In this document: positions 25,571 to 38,100 of the stretch, piece after piece
Position numbering within the stretch: the stretch's first letter is position 1
Layout of the letters: each line of letters opens with the position of its first letter
Assembly (NCBI GenBank): GCA_022495005.1
Contig: JAGYXB010000439.1
Location: 420,126 to 484,125 of the forward strand
Direction of reading: 5' to 3'
Origin: Rhyacophila brunnea
Lineage: Eukaryota > Arthropoda > Insecta > Trichoptera > Rhyacophilidae
Length of the DNA: 64,000 nucleotides
The notes under the pieces: model-generated
What the model saw: only the letters and a program-made list of their open reading frames with translations
Databases searched by the model: none
What the model was told of the DNA's origin: nothing
Made by a program: the position numbers and the translations under genes

Positions 25571-25675
25571 GGTCTCGTGGAAATATTATTTTGACCGTCT
25601 GAGCTAGATAGTTGATATTTTCGTAAAACTATCGAGCGTTCCGGTTCGTAAAATTTTCCATTTCGAGCGCTGCAA
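25571..25675 (+). repeat. Fragment of an hAT-like MITE
   Basis: Contains ttgaccgtctgagctaga and tatcgagcgttccggttcg, then a tttcgagcgctg end; same terminal text as the MITE at 38060-38294 in reverse orientation. Directly abuts the LINE 3' end. Confidence 0.5.
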
Positions 25676-26079
25676 TTACAGTAACCTTTCTTCTTCTTTT
25701 ATATCATTAGTAACTATTAATACTCAATAAGAATTAAATTGCAATAATGTTTCTTTTAATAATGACATTATGCATGTTGTTTGCAATTTTATCTTTGAGT
25801 AAAATATAATATACCTATAGTCAAATATTGTCAATTATGACTTTTTTACAACACAATTAGGTACAATAAGTAATATAATAAAGTAGGTAATACAATAAGC
25901 AATATAATAAAAATACCTGCTACTTTTTCCATTTTTGAAAAATGATAAAAATAATATTTTTTTTATTTTCCCACCCAGATAATTTGTTAAATAATAAATT
26001 TAGTATGTTGGAACTTATTCATTAGTATATTAAGTATTAAAATAAAATACCATTTTTGCTTCTAAGCAAAGCATATGGA

Positions 26080-26290
26080 CACACCCCTTCAGGGTGGTAA
26101 TTCCGATTTCCGACCATATACCGATCCTAATAGGATCAATATATGAGCCTCCACAGAGTAGAGGTTTGTATTAACAGATTTTGTTTTTTACGAGAAATGG
26201 ATGTCAGCCACTTTCTCAACCAATTAGGTCCATACCCTGACTCACACACAAATTGAAAAACAATATGTGTACTTACCAGGAACTAAACGA
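26080..26290 (-). repeat. SINE-like fragment
   Basis: Shares tacgagaaatggatgtcagc and a ctcaacc-attaggtccat core with the copy at 53555-53760. The promoter end with a B box is not preserved here. Confidence 0.5.
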
Positions 26291-26596
26291 CTACAATTTA
26301 CAGATGGTATTGGTTAGTTTTTAAAATTCAATTATACCCTGGGAAAACTAAGCCATAATACGCATCTGTCTATAAAATATTTGAAATTATGCCATTAAAT
26401 CATACATCATTTTGGATATATAAAAGATAGAATAATATTGTTTACTACTATTGTTTGGTTGAGGCAGGGTTTAACGAATTATAAAAAACTAACCAACAAC
26501 ATTTTTTGTAATATTATGTTTTCTTGGTTCAACGAAAACAAATAAGAAGTATGAATGAAAAAGTGCAATATATAAAGATATTATTAGGTATATTCT

Positions 26597-27187
26597 ATTA
26601 AAATGTCAATGGTAGCAATCGGCGATTGCCAGCTGTTCTGCTAGACCTATCAGTCTGAAGTGGTGTCAGACGATATTGTGAAGGCCAGACTCCAGAATAG
26701 ACTATGCATATGACCTCAAATTTATATTGCAGTGACGACTCATATCGTCACAAAATCGTCGGCAAATCGTAAAGCGAAAACGCGACAAATCAGCAAAACG
26801 TTAAACTTTTTTTGAAGTTAAGCGCCCTCCACCGAAACCCGCCCCGCACTATATTCGGTCTTAATCGAGCGTATCGCAGGACCCTACAATTGGTGATGTG
26901 AAGCATCTGAAACATTTGTACTAGGAGTGTCCTGTGTGATGCCCAAGACTTAGGTTGCTACGCTTAAAGTGAGTTCTGACTGAAATTATTTTAATGCAAA
27001 GTGCCAAGAAGAGAAAAGCACATGGAAATTACGAAAAGAAAATGTCTGAAGTGAATGAAAATCCATCCCGAAGGGAAAACTATGGCGCCGTCTATGCATA
27101 CTTCACAATTATATTAAAATCCAACACCGCCAAGCCGTCTGCAAGACCTAGCGAGACAGACTGGCGACCGCCAGCTGGCTCTGCTAG
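26597..27187 (+). mobile_element. Element with terminal direct repeats and hairpin-CTAG end, long copy
   Basis: Begins attaaaatgtcaatggtagc and ends tggcgaccgccagctggctc...CTAG before T. A second copy is at 29362-29692. The motif ggcgattgccagctgttctgctag near the left end is repeated, in the same orientation, as ggcgaccgccagctgg-ctctgctag at the right end (partial). The 3' end (tggcg-ac-cgcca stem, then CTAG, then T) resembles Helitron ends; the classification is tentative. Confidence 0.5.
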
Positions 27188-27749
27188 TCTTTTATATATT
27201 AGAGATTTTGGAAAACGCACCAACAGCTCATTTAAGCGACATTTTATTGTTATTTTTACATCTTCACTTCGATATGTGCGCTACCGAATTATCTACCGAT
27301 TGAATTGACCAAATTTGAGAATATCCGATGATTTTCCCGAAATGTGACGTTTATATCCGATATTTTCTCATATACCGTATACGATTCGCACATATTTCTT
27401 TTAACCCACAACAGAATGACGTCGACCATCTAATCCTTTATTTACAAACGGAATCGATTATTTTTACTATTCAAATATCGTAATATAGGCATTGGCGCCC
27501 TTTTTTCCGGTGAGAAACCATAATCTTGGTACAATTCACTACGTAAATTATCTTCTGACAGCCACGTCCGCCACTGCTATAGTTTCATAGATAACGTGAT
27601 ATTCCAAATTTGATTTTTTTAAATACTTCTTTGTGGCTGTTCATGCACTCTTTTTTTATTGAATAATTACATAGGCTACTAATTCCCATAGATCACAATA
27701 TAGACATATTAAACTAACAAAGTTGCCATTGCAAACATGAAAGAAATTA
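27188..27749. other. Intergenic A+T-rich spacer
   Basis: Nothing coding. The stretch at about 27600-27655 (aaatttgattttt...ttctttgtggctg) is matched at about 29085-29140, on the other side of the tandem array, as a diverged direct repeat. Confidence 0.45.
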
Positions 27750-29035
27750 ATACGAATTGTTATAGTTATCAAAATGTGTGATATTGTATAATATCTACCT
27801 ATTTTTATCGTCCTTATTATCATCAATCTTGACCTATCCACTGCTGGATGAAGGCCTCCTCAGCCTTATTCTACTCGTTACTTACACATGAATTGTTATT
27901 TTTATCAAAATCAGTGATATTATATCATTATCTACCTATCTATATATAATGCCATTATTATCCCGAGCCTCAACAAATCCACTGCTGGATGAAGGCCTCT
28001 CTACGTTGATTGTATTCTTGACAGTATTGAATTTCTATATTTATTAAAATTGCTAATGTTATTTATCTACATATCCATATCGTCATCATAATCATCATCA
28101 TCATCAACCAGGATCAATCCACTGCTGGATGAAGGATTCCGCAACCTGATTCTACTACTATCGGTTTAACGAATTTGTGATATTATACCTATTTCTATCA
28201 TTCTGCTGGATAATGGCCTCCCTAGCCCGGTTCTACTCTTTTCTGTTATAATGAATTGCTGTATTTATCAAAATCGGTGATATTATATTTATCTACATAT
28301 TCATATCGTCATCATCATCATCATCAACCAGGATCAATCCATTGCTTAATAAAGACCTCCCTAGCCTGATTCTACTCCTTTCTGCATAATTATGTATTTC
28401 TGTATTTATCAAAATCGGTGATATTACATTTATCTACATATTCGTATCGTCATCATCAAACAGGATCAATCCACTGCTGGATGAAGGGTTCCGCAACCTG
28501 ATTCTACTACTATATTATACCTATTTCTATCGTCCTTATCATCATTGACCTGAACCCATCCACTGCTGGATAAAGGCCTCCCATGCCTGATTCTACTCCT
28601 TTCTGTCATTTAAATTGCTGTATTTATCAAAATCGGCGGTATTATATTATATCTATTTATATTTCCATTATCATCATGACCCTGAATCAATCCACCGGTG
28701 GATGAAGGTCTCTCTAAGTTGTTTGAATTTCTGTCGGTCATATGAATTGCTATTATCAAAATTGCTGATATTATATTTACCCATTCATAATATCGTCATT
28801 ATCATCATCAACCAAGATCAATCCACTGCTGGATGAAGGTTATCCCAACCTAATTCTACTCTTCTTGGTCATATAAACTGCTATATTTTTTTAAATTTGT
28901 GATTTTATGTACCTACCCATTTTATTGTCATTATCGTCATCAACCTGTATCAATCCGCTGCTGGATGAAGACCTCTTTAAGCTGATTTCATATCTTTAGG
29001 TTTTATAAATTTCTTTATTTATCAACATTTGTCTC
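27750..29035 (-). repeat. Ten-unit tandem array derived from a LINE 3' end
   Basis: The motif atccactgctggatgaagg recurs ten times (ctgctgg or its variants at 27841, 27982, 28122, 28203, 28342, 28474, 28563, 28695, 28826 and 28958). Spacing is 131-141 bp except two short steps of 81 and 89 bp, both after units carrying the ttccgcaacctgattctact variant. On the minus strand the unit reads ccttcatccagcagtggat, then a (gat) run: the same text as the 3' end of the LINE at 50738-51180 (residues AFIQQWIDSG, stop, gatgatgatg). The array is thus a local satellite of LINE tails. Confidence 0.85.
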
Positions 29036-29361
29036 GATATGAATGTCCCGCACCGGGAAACTATATTGTTTAAGGTTAATCTTTAATTCAAAATTTGATT
29101 TTTTAAATATTATTCTATGGCTGCAAGCATTTATTTTTTATAGACAATGAAACAAAATAATGTTTAAATTTAGTTTTTACACTGCTAACCTTCTTCTATT
29201 ATCTCAATGGGACCCGAAGGAAATTAATATCACGTTCGCTATCGCTAATCGCTATTTATGATAATCACGTCATAATATATTGCTTTATATTCGAATAATT
29301 GAGATGTAAAATTATTTATCATATTTAACTGCACATACTACACATAATATATTGTATTAGA

Positions 29362-29692
29362 ATTAAAATGTCAGTGGTAGCAATCGGCTATTGCCATCTG
29401 TTCGGCTAGGCATAGCAACCTAAGGTGGTGTAAGACGATATTGTGAAGGCCAGACTCGTAAATTACACTACGCATATGAGCCCAAATTTATATTGGCAGT
29501 GACGATTTGCAAATCGTAAAAATGACAAATCAGCGAAATGTCAAACTGTCTGACGTGAATAAAAAACCCATCCCGAAGGGAAAACTATGGCGTCATCTAT
29601 GCATACTTCACAATTATATTAAAATCCAGCACTGCCAAGCCGTCTGCAAGACCTAGCGAGACAGACTGGCGACCGCCAGCTGGCTCTGCTAG
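29362..29692 (+). mobile_element. Element with terminal direct repeats and hairpin-CTAG end, short copy
   Basis: Matches both ends of the 26597-27187 copy, including the last 130 bp almost exactly (ggcgaccgccagctggctct then CTAG-T), but lacks roughly 230 bp of the interior. Internal deletion derivative of the same family. Confidence 0.6.
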
Positions 29693-30286
29693 TCTATAAT
29701 TAATATACAGCCAAGAATGTAAATGAGGGTAAGGAGAACATACTTTAATTAAACAAGTGTGGGATTTTTCAAATAAACAACGATTTTTTGTATAAATTGT
29801 GAATACTTTATTATTTTATACAAGGTGTATCCATTTTTAGGTATTTATTTAAAATAAAAAAATAACGTTAAATAATAAACTATTAAATTTACTTGTCATA
29901 CAATTTAATTTTAAAAATTGTAAATAAAAAAAATGGTATTGTTTACAAATTGTTCAGAAATAAGATATTACATTATTTATCTAATATAACATTATTTTTT
30001 GCCATCATTATTAATATCAATATTCTGTTACAAACTCCTTTACAAAATTCAATTTATTATTGGTCAAGAAATATTTTCTTCACTACATTACTCTTTTCAA
30101 TTATTGTTTTTGGTATTTGTATTGGTAACAATTTATTAAGTGTTAAGTAACCTTTTGTAACAGTTTTAGAACCAATAAACACTATGAAATAAGCAAACTG
30201 AGAAAAAAACACAATCATTTTAATATATTATTATGTTATATAATGAAATGAATGATTTTATCAAGCATTGTGACTTTAAGTATGCT

Positions 30287-30892
30287 GCCTACAAGAGGTA
30301 CCTATCGGAAAAAATATGAAGCTTACAATCTGACATTTATTTTTTTGATAATTTACATAACAAATACAAAAACATAACAAACAGTACCTACCTAAAAACA
30401 TAAAAACGAAAAATATTTTTTATAGATAAAGAAGATTTCAAATTATAGTAGCACCTGTGCACATCCATAGATTTACTGGCACCAATAGTATTTAAATTAA
30501 ACTATTGCGATAATAACTGTTTACACCTAAAAGACCTGACTGTCTCACCAATTGCATTCTTCAAGCATAAGCGATGTTGGTGTTTGACAGGTTATGAAAA
30601 TTGGTAAACGTCAAAAATGTTCTGCACGGCGTAGTTTATATTTATTCAGGCAGGTTCGTCACTATCGTTCTACTGCGTTATGTTAACAAATAACAAGATG
30701 GGATTCTCGAATTTATATTTTATAACATTTTTTTAATTGCAAGTTTATATTAATATATATAAAATATTTATTATTCTTTTATGTTTAGACACGTATGTAA
30801 TGTAAATTGTAAATTTAAATGTAAATTATTGTCAAAAAGAAATCATGAAATTGCAAGCTTCAATTTTTTTCCAACAGGTGCCTCTAGTAGGC
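30287..30892. mobile_element. MITE-like element with inverted ends and an inner insertion
   Basis: The left end gcctacaagaggtacctatc and the right end, inverted (gcctactagaggcacctgtt), match over about 50 bp that also includes a gaagcttacaat/gaagcttgcaat block. A related fragment is at 37690-37860. The part at about 30466-30675 is homologous to 57915-58147 in the opposite orientation, so a second element seems nested within. Confidence 0.55.
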
Positions 30893-33800
30893 ATACTGTA
30901 GGATTATTTAAAAATGTTTTATTTATTTCTCTGCATTATCCAACTATAAACACTAATTAATGCTAAAGAAAACCAAAATACAAAACATTTAAAAAATCTT
31001 TAAACAGAATTCATAACATTGTATATTTTGGCATAGTATATCTATTTATAATTGCTTGAATTGGCGTTTACTTGATAAAACTGTATTGTAATAATAAGTT
31101 TTTTCTGTGTTTCTTGTGTTTAAATTTGTTTCTAAAAAAACATGCCTATTATTGTATTAAGATACCCATTGTTGTAATATATTGGTAATTAATTGATATT
31201 AAATTTGTGTTAATAATTTTGTATTTTATAACTAATAAAATATGTAGTGACCATAAAATCTAATGGACTTAAAAATGTATCTAATAATAAAAAGCATTCA
31301 TTCTGAGAAATTAGAACATAATAGTAATAAAAAACTAGTTATGTAAACCTTGTGAATAATAAATAATGTACAGTAGAACCTTGATTTTCAATTACCTGGA
31401 TTTATTTATTATCAGTTATGTTTGGAATTTTCGTTATCCGGAATATCGTCATCCTCAATTAATTAGTCTGGATAATCGAGGTTCTACTCTACCATAAAAA
31501 TTATGTTGTGTTGTATGGTAGTCGATACTTTAAGCGAGGACTCAAACCAAGAGAGATATTTATTCCTGTAAAAAAACTTGTTTTCGATTGATAGGTATCT
31601 ATTGAAATGCATTTAAAATGATTTAAAGTATGTAGTCATGAGAAAAGCATTACAGATCGTATTTCTTACTATATTTGTTTTAGCAAATGTGTTCTTTTAA
31701 TAACTTGCAGTAAAATATAATGGATTGAGGCCTTTGGGGGGGTTTTTCATATATATGCCATCATGTGTAAGGGAGTAGGGAGAGGAGGTCTGATATTATA
31801 TTGTGATGATTTGCGACGAAACGGAAATGTGATGTCACCAAACCAATAAATTATAAATATTTTTTAGAGAAACAAATATTCCGTGAGAACATTATAGGTT
31901 CTGAAATCGATAATTTTCAACAGATTGTTTGTTTAGCAGGTGGGAGTGGAGGGGAGGGAGATGAAAAATATGACATGATTTAGACAGGGGGTAAAAGATT
32001 TTGGTATGATGAATGACAATGAGGGCAGCGGGGTCGAACAAGACCAAAAATCATTTCATTTATGGCCTTGATGCATAAATAAATATTGTTTTAGATACAT
32101 TTTTTATTGCTCAAAAATTGTATGAAGTATAAAAAAAAGAATACCTACTAGAAAAATACTAATATAAGAGATAATTATTGTTTTTAAAATATATAGTAAG
32201 TATAACTAGAACTATGGATTTAATAAAATTATAATGTAAGAATTTTCTACATCATAATGGTAACAGATCTTTAATTGGAAATCTTGCACACTTAACCAGT
32301 CTAAAGCCAATAATATTATATTTTTTTCATTTAAATGATACAATACTAACATAATATGGAATTATGTTTTACACTGTTGACATGACAATATTAGGAATAG
32401 TAAATAAATGTTTGAAATCAATTCCCAAAGATACTGAAGCTTCGTTTCGTTGTTAGAAGTGATATTTAACTTTTCATATTGTAATGTTCATCACTAACTA
32501 CATTAAGATTATTTGGCTTTTTTATCACATTATTAATACATACACAATTATTATTATTTTGTTACATTATTACTGATGCAGCTTATTTATAAAACTATTT
32601 ATGTACATAATATATAAATAAATATATAGGTAGTTTATGTAGTGTCCAATAATATTATTAAACAGAAGCATTTTATTGTGTTCATTCTTATGAATAAGTA
32701 ATACTTTTACCTTCATGGGGGACATAAAGTAATAAAAACTCATGAAAAACCTCCTACTTATATGAATCAATATATTATTAAAAACAAATATAAAGATCCT
32801 TTCAAAATACTCGCCATTGTGTTGCCCTTTTGATTGCCATTAACTATATCAATAACCAAACAAAGAATATCTTCAAACTTTTTTATTATTAATTTAAGAA
32901 ATTAAGTTAATTATCGATAATAACAAACTCTTCAATATATTGTTTTGTTATATTTTATTATTTATTATACTCGTTTGCTCGATTAATATAATAATTAATT
33001 ATAATAATTGCGGAAACAAGTATGACAAAATGAAAGATAAGTGAACATATTATTATAGAAGTGTTTGTTATTTATTTTCTATTACTATCTTTCTACCAAA
33101 TATTAATAGTGAAATAAATATTTTACTAAATTATTCAAATAATCACATACATGGTAACACATACTAATGAAGGAATGGTTGAGGACCAATCACCACTCTG
33201 CACCGTTCTTGATATTAAAATTGGAACATACATTGCTAGAAAGTTCGATTTTAACCTGGTAGAGTATGTATTGAAACAAAAGAAATCAAAATACTAACAA
33301 ATCTGAATGTTATTATAAAAATTGAATGTGGCTCTGACTGAATGTGGACTTGGAAAGGAATAACTATTAAATAAGGTAAAATGCACGATGAGACAATGGT
33401 TATAATAACTAATAATATGATTTTCTGATTAAGTTTAAATTATTATAACTGATTAAATGCATATTATATCAAATATATATTATTATATTGTCATTAAAAT
33501 ACCTTACAAATAAGTCATTAATCTAAAAAAATATGTTTTTCCTTACAACTTTCCTTATTATTAGCTTATTTTATTACACATGTAAGTCTATAGGTTGATA
33601 ATAATACATTGATGAAAAGAATATTTAGTATGGCATATTGAGTGAGGATTCCAACATCGTACATGAATATATTGAAACCTTACACCAGAAACTGATTATT
33701 GAGACAAAAAAGTTTTACTTTTACATAATACCTCCAATATAATGTTATTATTATATTGACACTATAAACATTAGCCTTGATATCTGTGCCTACTTCAGAA

Positions 33801-34230
33801 CCAGTGTGTCGTAAGTGCGTTTTTGCTGAATTTTTGTTCATATCTTTCAGAACCAATTCCCTTTGTGTCAATTCATTAAAGAATCATGAATTATTATATA
33901 AAATCGTAAGTCCATTAAAATTCCCAGAATGTGTTCTTTTTGGACTTGAAATACACTGGCTCTCAGGTACAGATATTATAGTATATATAATTTTTTCAGT
34001 GCATAATGCGCACTGTTGTTGTATTGGTAAAGGCGTCAGAATTTGTATTTGCTCTAAATATATTATAATAAGTAATTATTAAATGAGAACTTGTATGAAT
34101 ATTGAAAATGAATGCACACACACATTGAATATTATAATTATTAAGATGACAGATGATCTGTCACGATGAATTTTAAAAAACTATTATTTTTCTTACCCAC
34201 AAAAATCAAAGAAATGTCGTCTGACAAACC
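30893..34230. other. Intergenic A+T-rich sequence downstream of the TMTC gene
   Basis: No supported gene or well-defined repeat. A purine-rich, slightly G-rich patch lies at about 31725-32040. The open frames here (for example 33777-34082) show no recognisable family. Confidence 0.45.
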
Positions 34231-34236
34231 TTTATT
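34231..34236 (-). terminator. Candidate poly(A) signal of the TMTC gene
   Basis: AATAAA on the minus strand about 190 bp beyond the stop of exon j. Plausible distance, but the hexamer is common here. Confidence 0.3.
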
Positions 34237-34426
34237 ATTTGTATTCATTAGAACAGCAAAAATATATTTTCTCCATTATTCTGAATATCAAATTGTTTAA
34301 CATTAACATAATGATAAAGTAGCACAAGTAATGCTTTGTGACTAATTTAGCTGTATTTACAGTGGTAGTGGTTTATATTCAAAATGACTTAGAATATACG
34401 CAATGTACAATTAATTCAAATAATCC

Positions 34427-35128
34427 CTACAAGGCATCAACAAAGTGCTGCATTAGCCATGGTGTAATCGTGTCACCGTTTGAATGGAAGTCGTGCTTCT
34501 TTAAGTGTCGCGACTTTCTCGAGTTGTTCCAGCAGTTAATTTTTCTGCAGACCCGCAGCGTGTTGCCCAAGCGAATAGCATAAAAACATCTACCCCGTTT
34601 TAAATGTATCCTCTGAAGATCGGATTTGTTACATTTTAACAGACCTTCATTGTCACCGTGGCCATTTATGGTGATTGAACGATTATGGTTATTGGTTTGC
34701 ACCAGAAGAGAATCGCTATTATCAATTCTGATTACATTTGGATGATGACTTGAATTATTGCAATACTTCAGACTACTATTAGTTGTAACTTCTATTTGAA
34801 TAGGTTCTTTATTATCAGTTGTTGAATTTATAACATAAATTTTCTCATTGCCATTGACAATATTATTGCTATCATCAATGTTTTCATTACGATTAGGAAT
34901 CTTTTCTTGTTTATCAATAACGGCATACTCTAATGTAGGTTTCGTAAAATCATGTTGAAAAGTGGTCTTCTTGTCGTTTTTTGGATTCACGATTGGATTT
35001 TTTGAATGGAATGTTTCTAAAACACTATTTGAAGTGGAATGAATGTGTGGATTGACAATGTGTTCGTTGACGTTTCTTGGCACCGAAGATTGGTCTAGAA
35101 TTGAATGGTCTAAGCACGTTCTTCCACG
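34427..35128 (-). CDS. TMTC1: TMTC exon j: terminal exon encoding a 233-residue Asn/Ser-rich tail
   Basis: Residues 473-705 and TAG. After acceptor tgtattttttttag the frame is open for 702 bp. The tail is low in hydrophobics, rich in Asn, Ser, Ile and Lys, with NXS/T sites such as NSTT and NSSL, and ends in a basic Arg/Lys/His-rich stretch. I recognise no domain and know no such tail in other TMTC proteins. The join is supported by phase and by a good acceptor, but a retained short coding end after exon i is the alternative. Confidence 0.7.
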   Translation of the reverse strand, partial: RGRTCLDHSILDQSSVPRNVNEHIVNPHIHSTSNSVLETFHSKNPIVNPKNDKKTTFQHDFTKPTLEYAVIDKQEKIPNRNENIDDSNNIVNGNEKIYVINSTTDNKEPIQIEVTTNSSLKYCNNSSHHPNVIRIDNSDSLLVQTNNHNRSITINGHGDNEGLLKCNKSDLQRIHLKRGRCFYAIRLGNTLRVCRKINCWNNSRKSRHLKKHDFHSNGDTITPWLMQHFVDAL

Positions 35129-38100
35129 CTAAAAAAAATACATAAATAATTATTAACAAGATAATATGGAGGATTAATATACAGTTTAAAATGGTCTGAC
35201 TATGGCCCCCACAAGGGGGGGGGGGACTGACGGCTAGATTGGGGGCCCGGCCTGGTAGGTCGACCAGTTAAATGAAATAAACACACACCAAACATTTGAT
35301 CTACTAAAAAAAAAATTACCTGCAGCTCTATTTTATGAGTCGAATTTTATTTTATAATTATTTTTAGTGTGTTTCCTGACTAATGAAAATGACTATCCAA
35401 AATGGCAAAATGTTAATTGGCTATCGCAAAAGGGGGTCGCAATCAGTGGTTTATAGTATAAAACCGAGTACCGATGATTCGAGTGGATTTATTTAAACAT
35501 ACCAAAAATCTATACAAATACACAGAATACCCTTTATTTTACATGGAATCCTGAAGTTCCGTGGAATACCATTTAGCGAGCATTATTATAGAACATTACT
35601 CTGCCTTTAACCCTAGCGAAGGTTGGGGGGCCTGCTTCAGGATATGGGGCCATGCGTCTGACATATCGTTTTCAGAACACACTTGGTAAATTACGGTATT
35701 GAATTTTGTGAATAATATAATTAAATATTATGATCGAGTGTCAATTATGGTAAGATGATAGAAACATTAATCTGTTGAGAGGCATACAAGATAACTGATA
35801 ATACATTACTCTGACAAGTATTAATAAAAAAAATTCATCGAAATTTGTTTATAAAAATAATCATAATAAATTGTAGAACTTCTTTTAAATTAAATATTTC
35901 TTGCATGTTTAGTGTGTAATACTGTCACTAGATGTCTCTAGCATACAAAAACTATTATGTTATATTCAACAACACAATACATAACTGTGCTTATAATTTG
36001 CCAGGCATTCATTGAGTAGCATATCAAACAACTATAAATATTCGAAATTATTATAGTTACCGGCATCTGCAAATTATTATGATGTGAGAGCGGTTGTGGT
36101 GAGTAAAAGTTGGCACGGGTGCTGAGCTCCTGCCGTAGTCTCCATTGACGAAGGTAAACATCACGGGCATAATGCACAGCTCCGCCCCATCTGCGCCCGA
36201 CATGCCATCTGAAATAAGAACAATATTATGTTGACTTACTAATTTAGATACAATTTGCAAGACCGTTCAGTACGTCAAACGAGGCCAATTTTATGTATAT
36301 TAAGTTTTAAAATTTACGAAGATTGATAATCACCGTCCTTCTCAAAGATAAATCACAATCCCCAAAATCGAAAGAAATGCATTCAACATACTTTTATAAG
36401 ATTGGGTAGAACTGACTCTTAATCTAGAGGTTTTAATTATAATTAAACTATTTACATATTGAAATAAATAATTAAAATCAAAATATATTGACATCGACTA
36501 CTGACATTGCCTCGGACATTTGCTTCGTAAAAATCGATGTGCGAGGCAGCTCGCAATAAAATTAATGTTTCACGAGGCAGTCTCGCACAGCACCTTTGAG
36601 CACCGATCAACCAACAACGAGGTCGTGGCAACGCTTGTGTGAGGAGGTGCGTGCGTTTGCCTCGGGCGAGTCGTGTACTGACTGACTGAGCATTTTGCCT
36701 TGCGAAGCTTTTACGTATATTAGGCGAAGCTGCCTCGCTATAATAAAAAAAACTGTATGAAAATTTGAAAAAACTATCTTTTAATTTACCTTGTTACCAA
36801 CTGTAGAATTCTCGACCGCTGTCCATAATTTCGTAGTATAAGACAGGCGCCTCTTAGTGATATAATGTCACCTTTATTCTGCGGTGATAGACGTTCGCTG
36901 ATTCCTAGCGCTGTCAAATACACTTTTAGTGCTTGACGATGCAAACCTGCAAATGATTTAAACATTCTTTTAGCACTTCTCTTAACAACACAGATAGATG
37001 TAGTATTAAATAAAATAAGGTACCATTTCATAAATGTAAACTGACATACAAGAGTTGCACTTTTATTATGGTGGATAGAGGGCCAATATTTTTACTTTAT
37101 GTCATAGATGGCAGTAGTATTTAATGATTTTAATTAAATTTATGATATTTTCCGTTTAGGGTAAGAAAGAAGGTTATAAATCGGAAGCAATCACTATCAC
37201 ATACCTAATATGTATTATTTAATTAGGTAATTATTATAGAAAATATTTCTTATAGAATTATCGTTTATGATGAAACCTTTAAAAATACTCACCATTATAT
37301 TCTAACCACTGAGCATATCTGACATAATGTTCCCATTTGTTTGGCTCTAGCGTGATTACTTTCCGCAGTAATGGGCCTTTAAGGAGTTCTGACTTCAGAT
37401 TCACCAGCTCCAAGTATGCCAGAACAAATTTAGGATCCAACGATATACACCGTTCAAGCATCATCAATGATTCTCCAGTGCGGTTGTCACTTCTGGAAAT
37501 GACAAACATATTATTATCAGTAGGTACCTACCTATATTAACTAAAGTAAATTAAATAATAATATTTATAATGTATCTCCATCAAAAAATTGACAGTTATC
37601 ATTAAAGCAACTCACAAACATACTATTATAGACTTTGTCAATGAGTGGTATGTACCTAAAGGCTTGGAAATGAATCTTCACAAGAGATGTCTACCTATCG
37701 GAGGCACCTAGCGGGAACATATAAAGCTTGCAATTTGCGAGATTTTTTTTGATAATTTACAATTTCATCTCTGTATTAATTAAAAAATATGTATCTGAAA
37801 ACATTAAAAAGAAAGATAAACTTACAATTTAAAAAAAAATGTTATAAAATGTGAATTTGTTTTTGAGGGTTCCATCTTATTATTACATAATATTTTATGG
37901 TCATATTTATTATTAAAATTTAGTTTATTAAGTTTTCTAAATTTTAACTACCTATTTTAAAAACATCGATTTTTTATAAAAAATATAAATGGGTATACAT
38001 TGAAATCCTTTTTATTTATATTTATTTATGAGTTCCCTGATAGTAACTATAATTATTATCAGCGCTCGAAGTGGAATATTTTACGAACCGGAGCGCTCGA

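Noticed and set aside
27750..29035. CRISPR-like array of regularly spaced repeats
   Set aside because: Spacers are themselves repeated, units are diverged and LINE-derived, and the genome is eukaryotic.
29893..30150. 85-codon hydrophobic plus-strand open frame suggesting a small membrane protein
   Set aside because: Phe/Ile/Asn/Lys-rich composition is what A+T-rich DNA yields by chance; no conserved motif.
35215..35225. G-quadruplex candidate at a run of eleven G
   Set aside because: A single homopolymer without the four-tract pattern nearby; could also be a sequencing homopolymer error.
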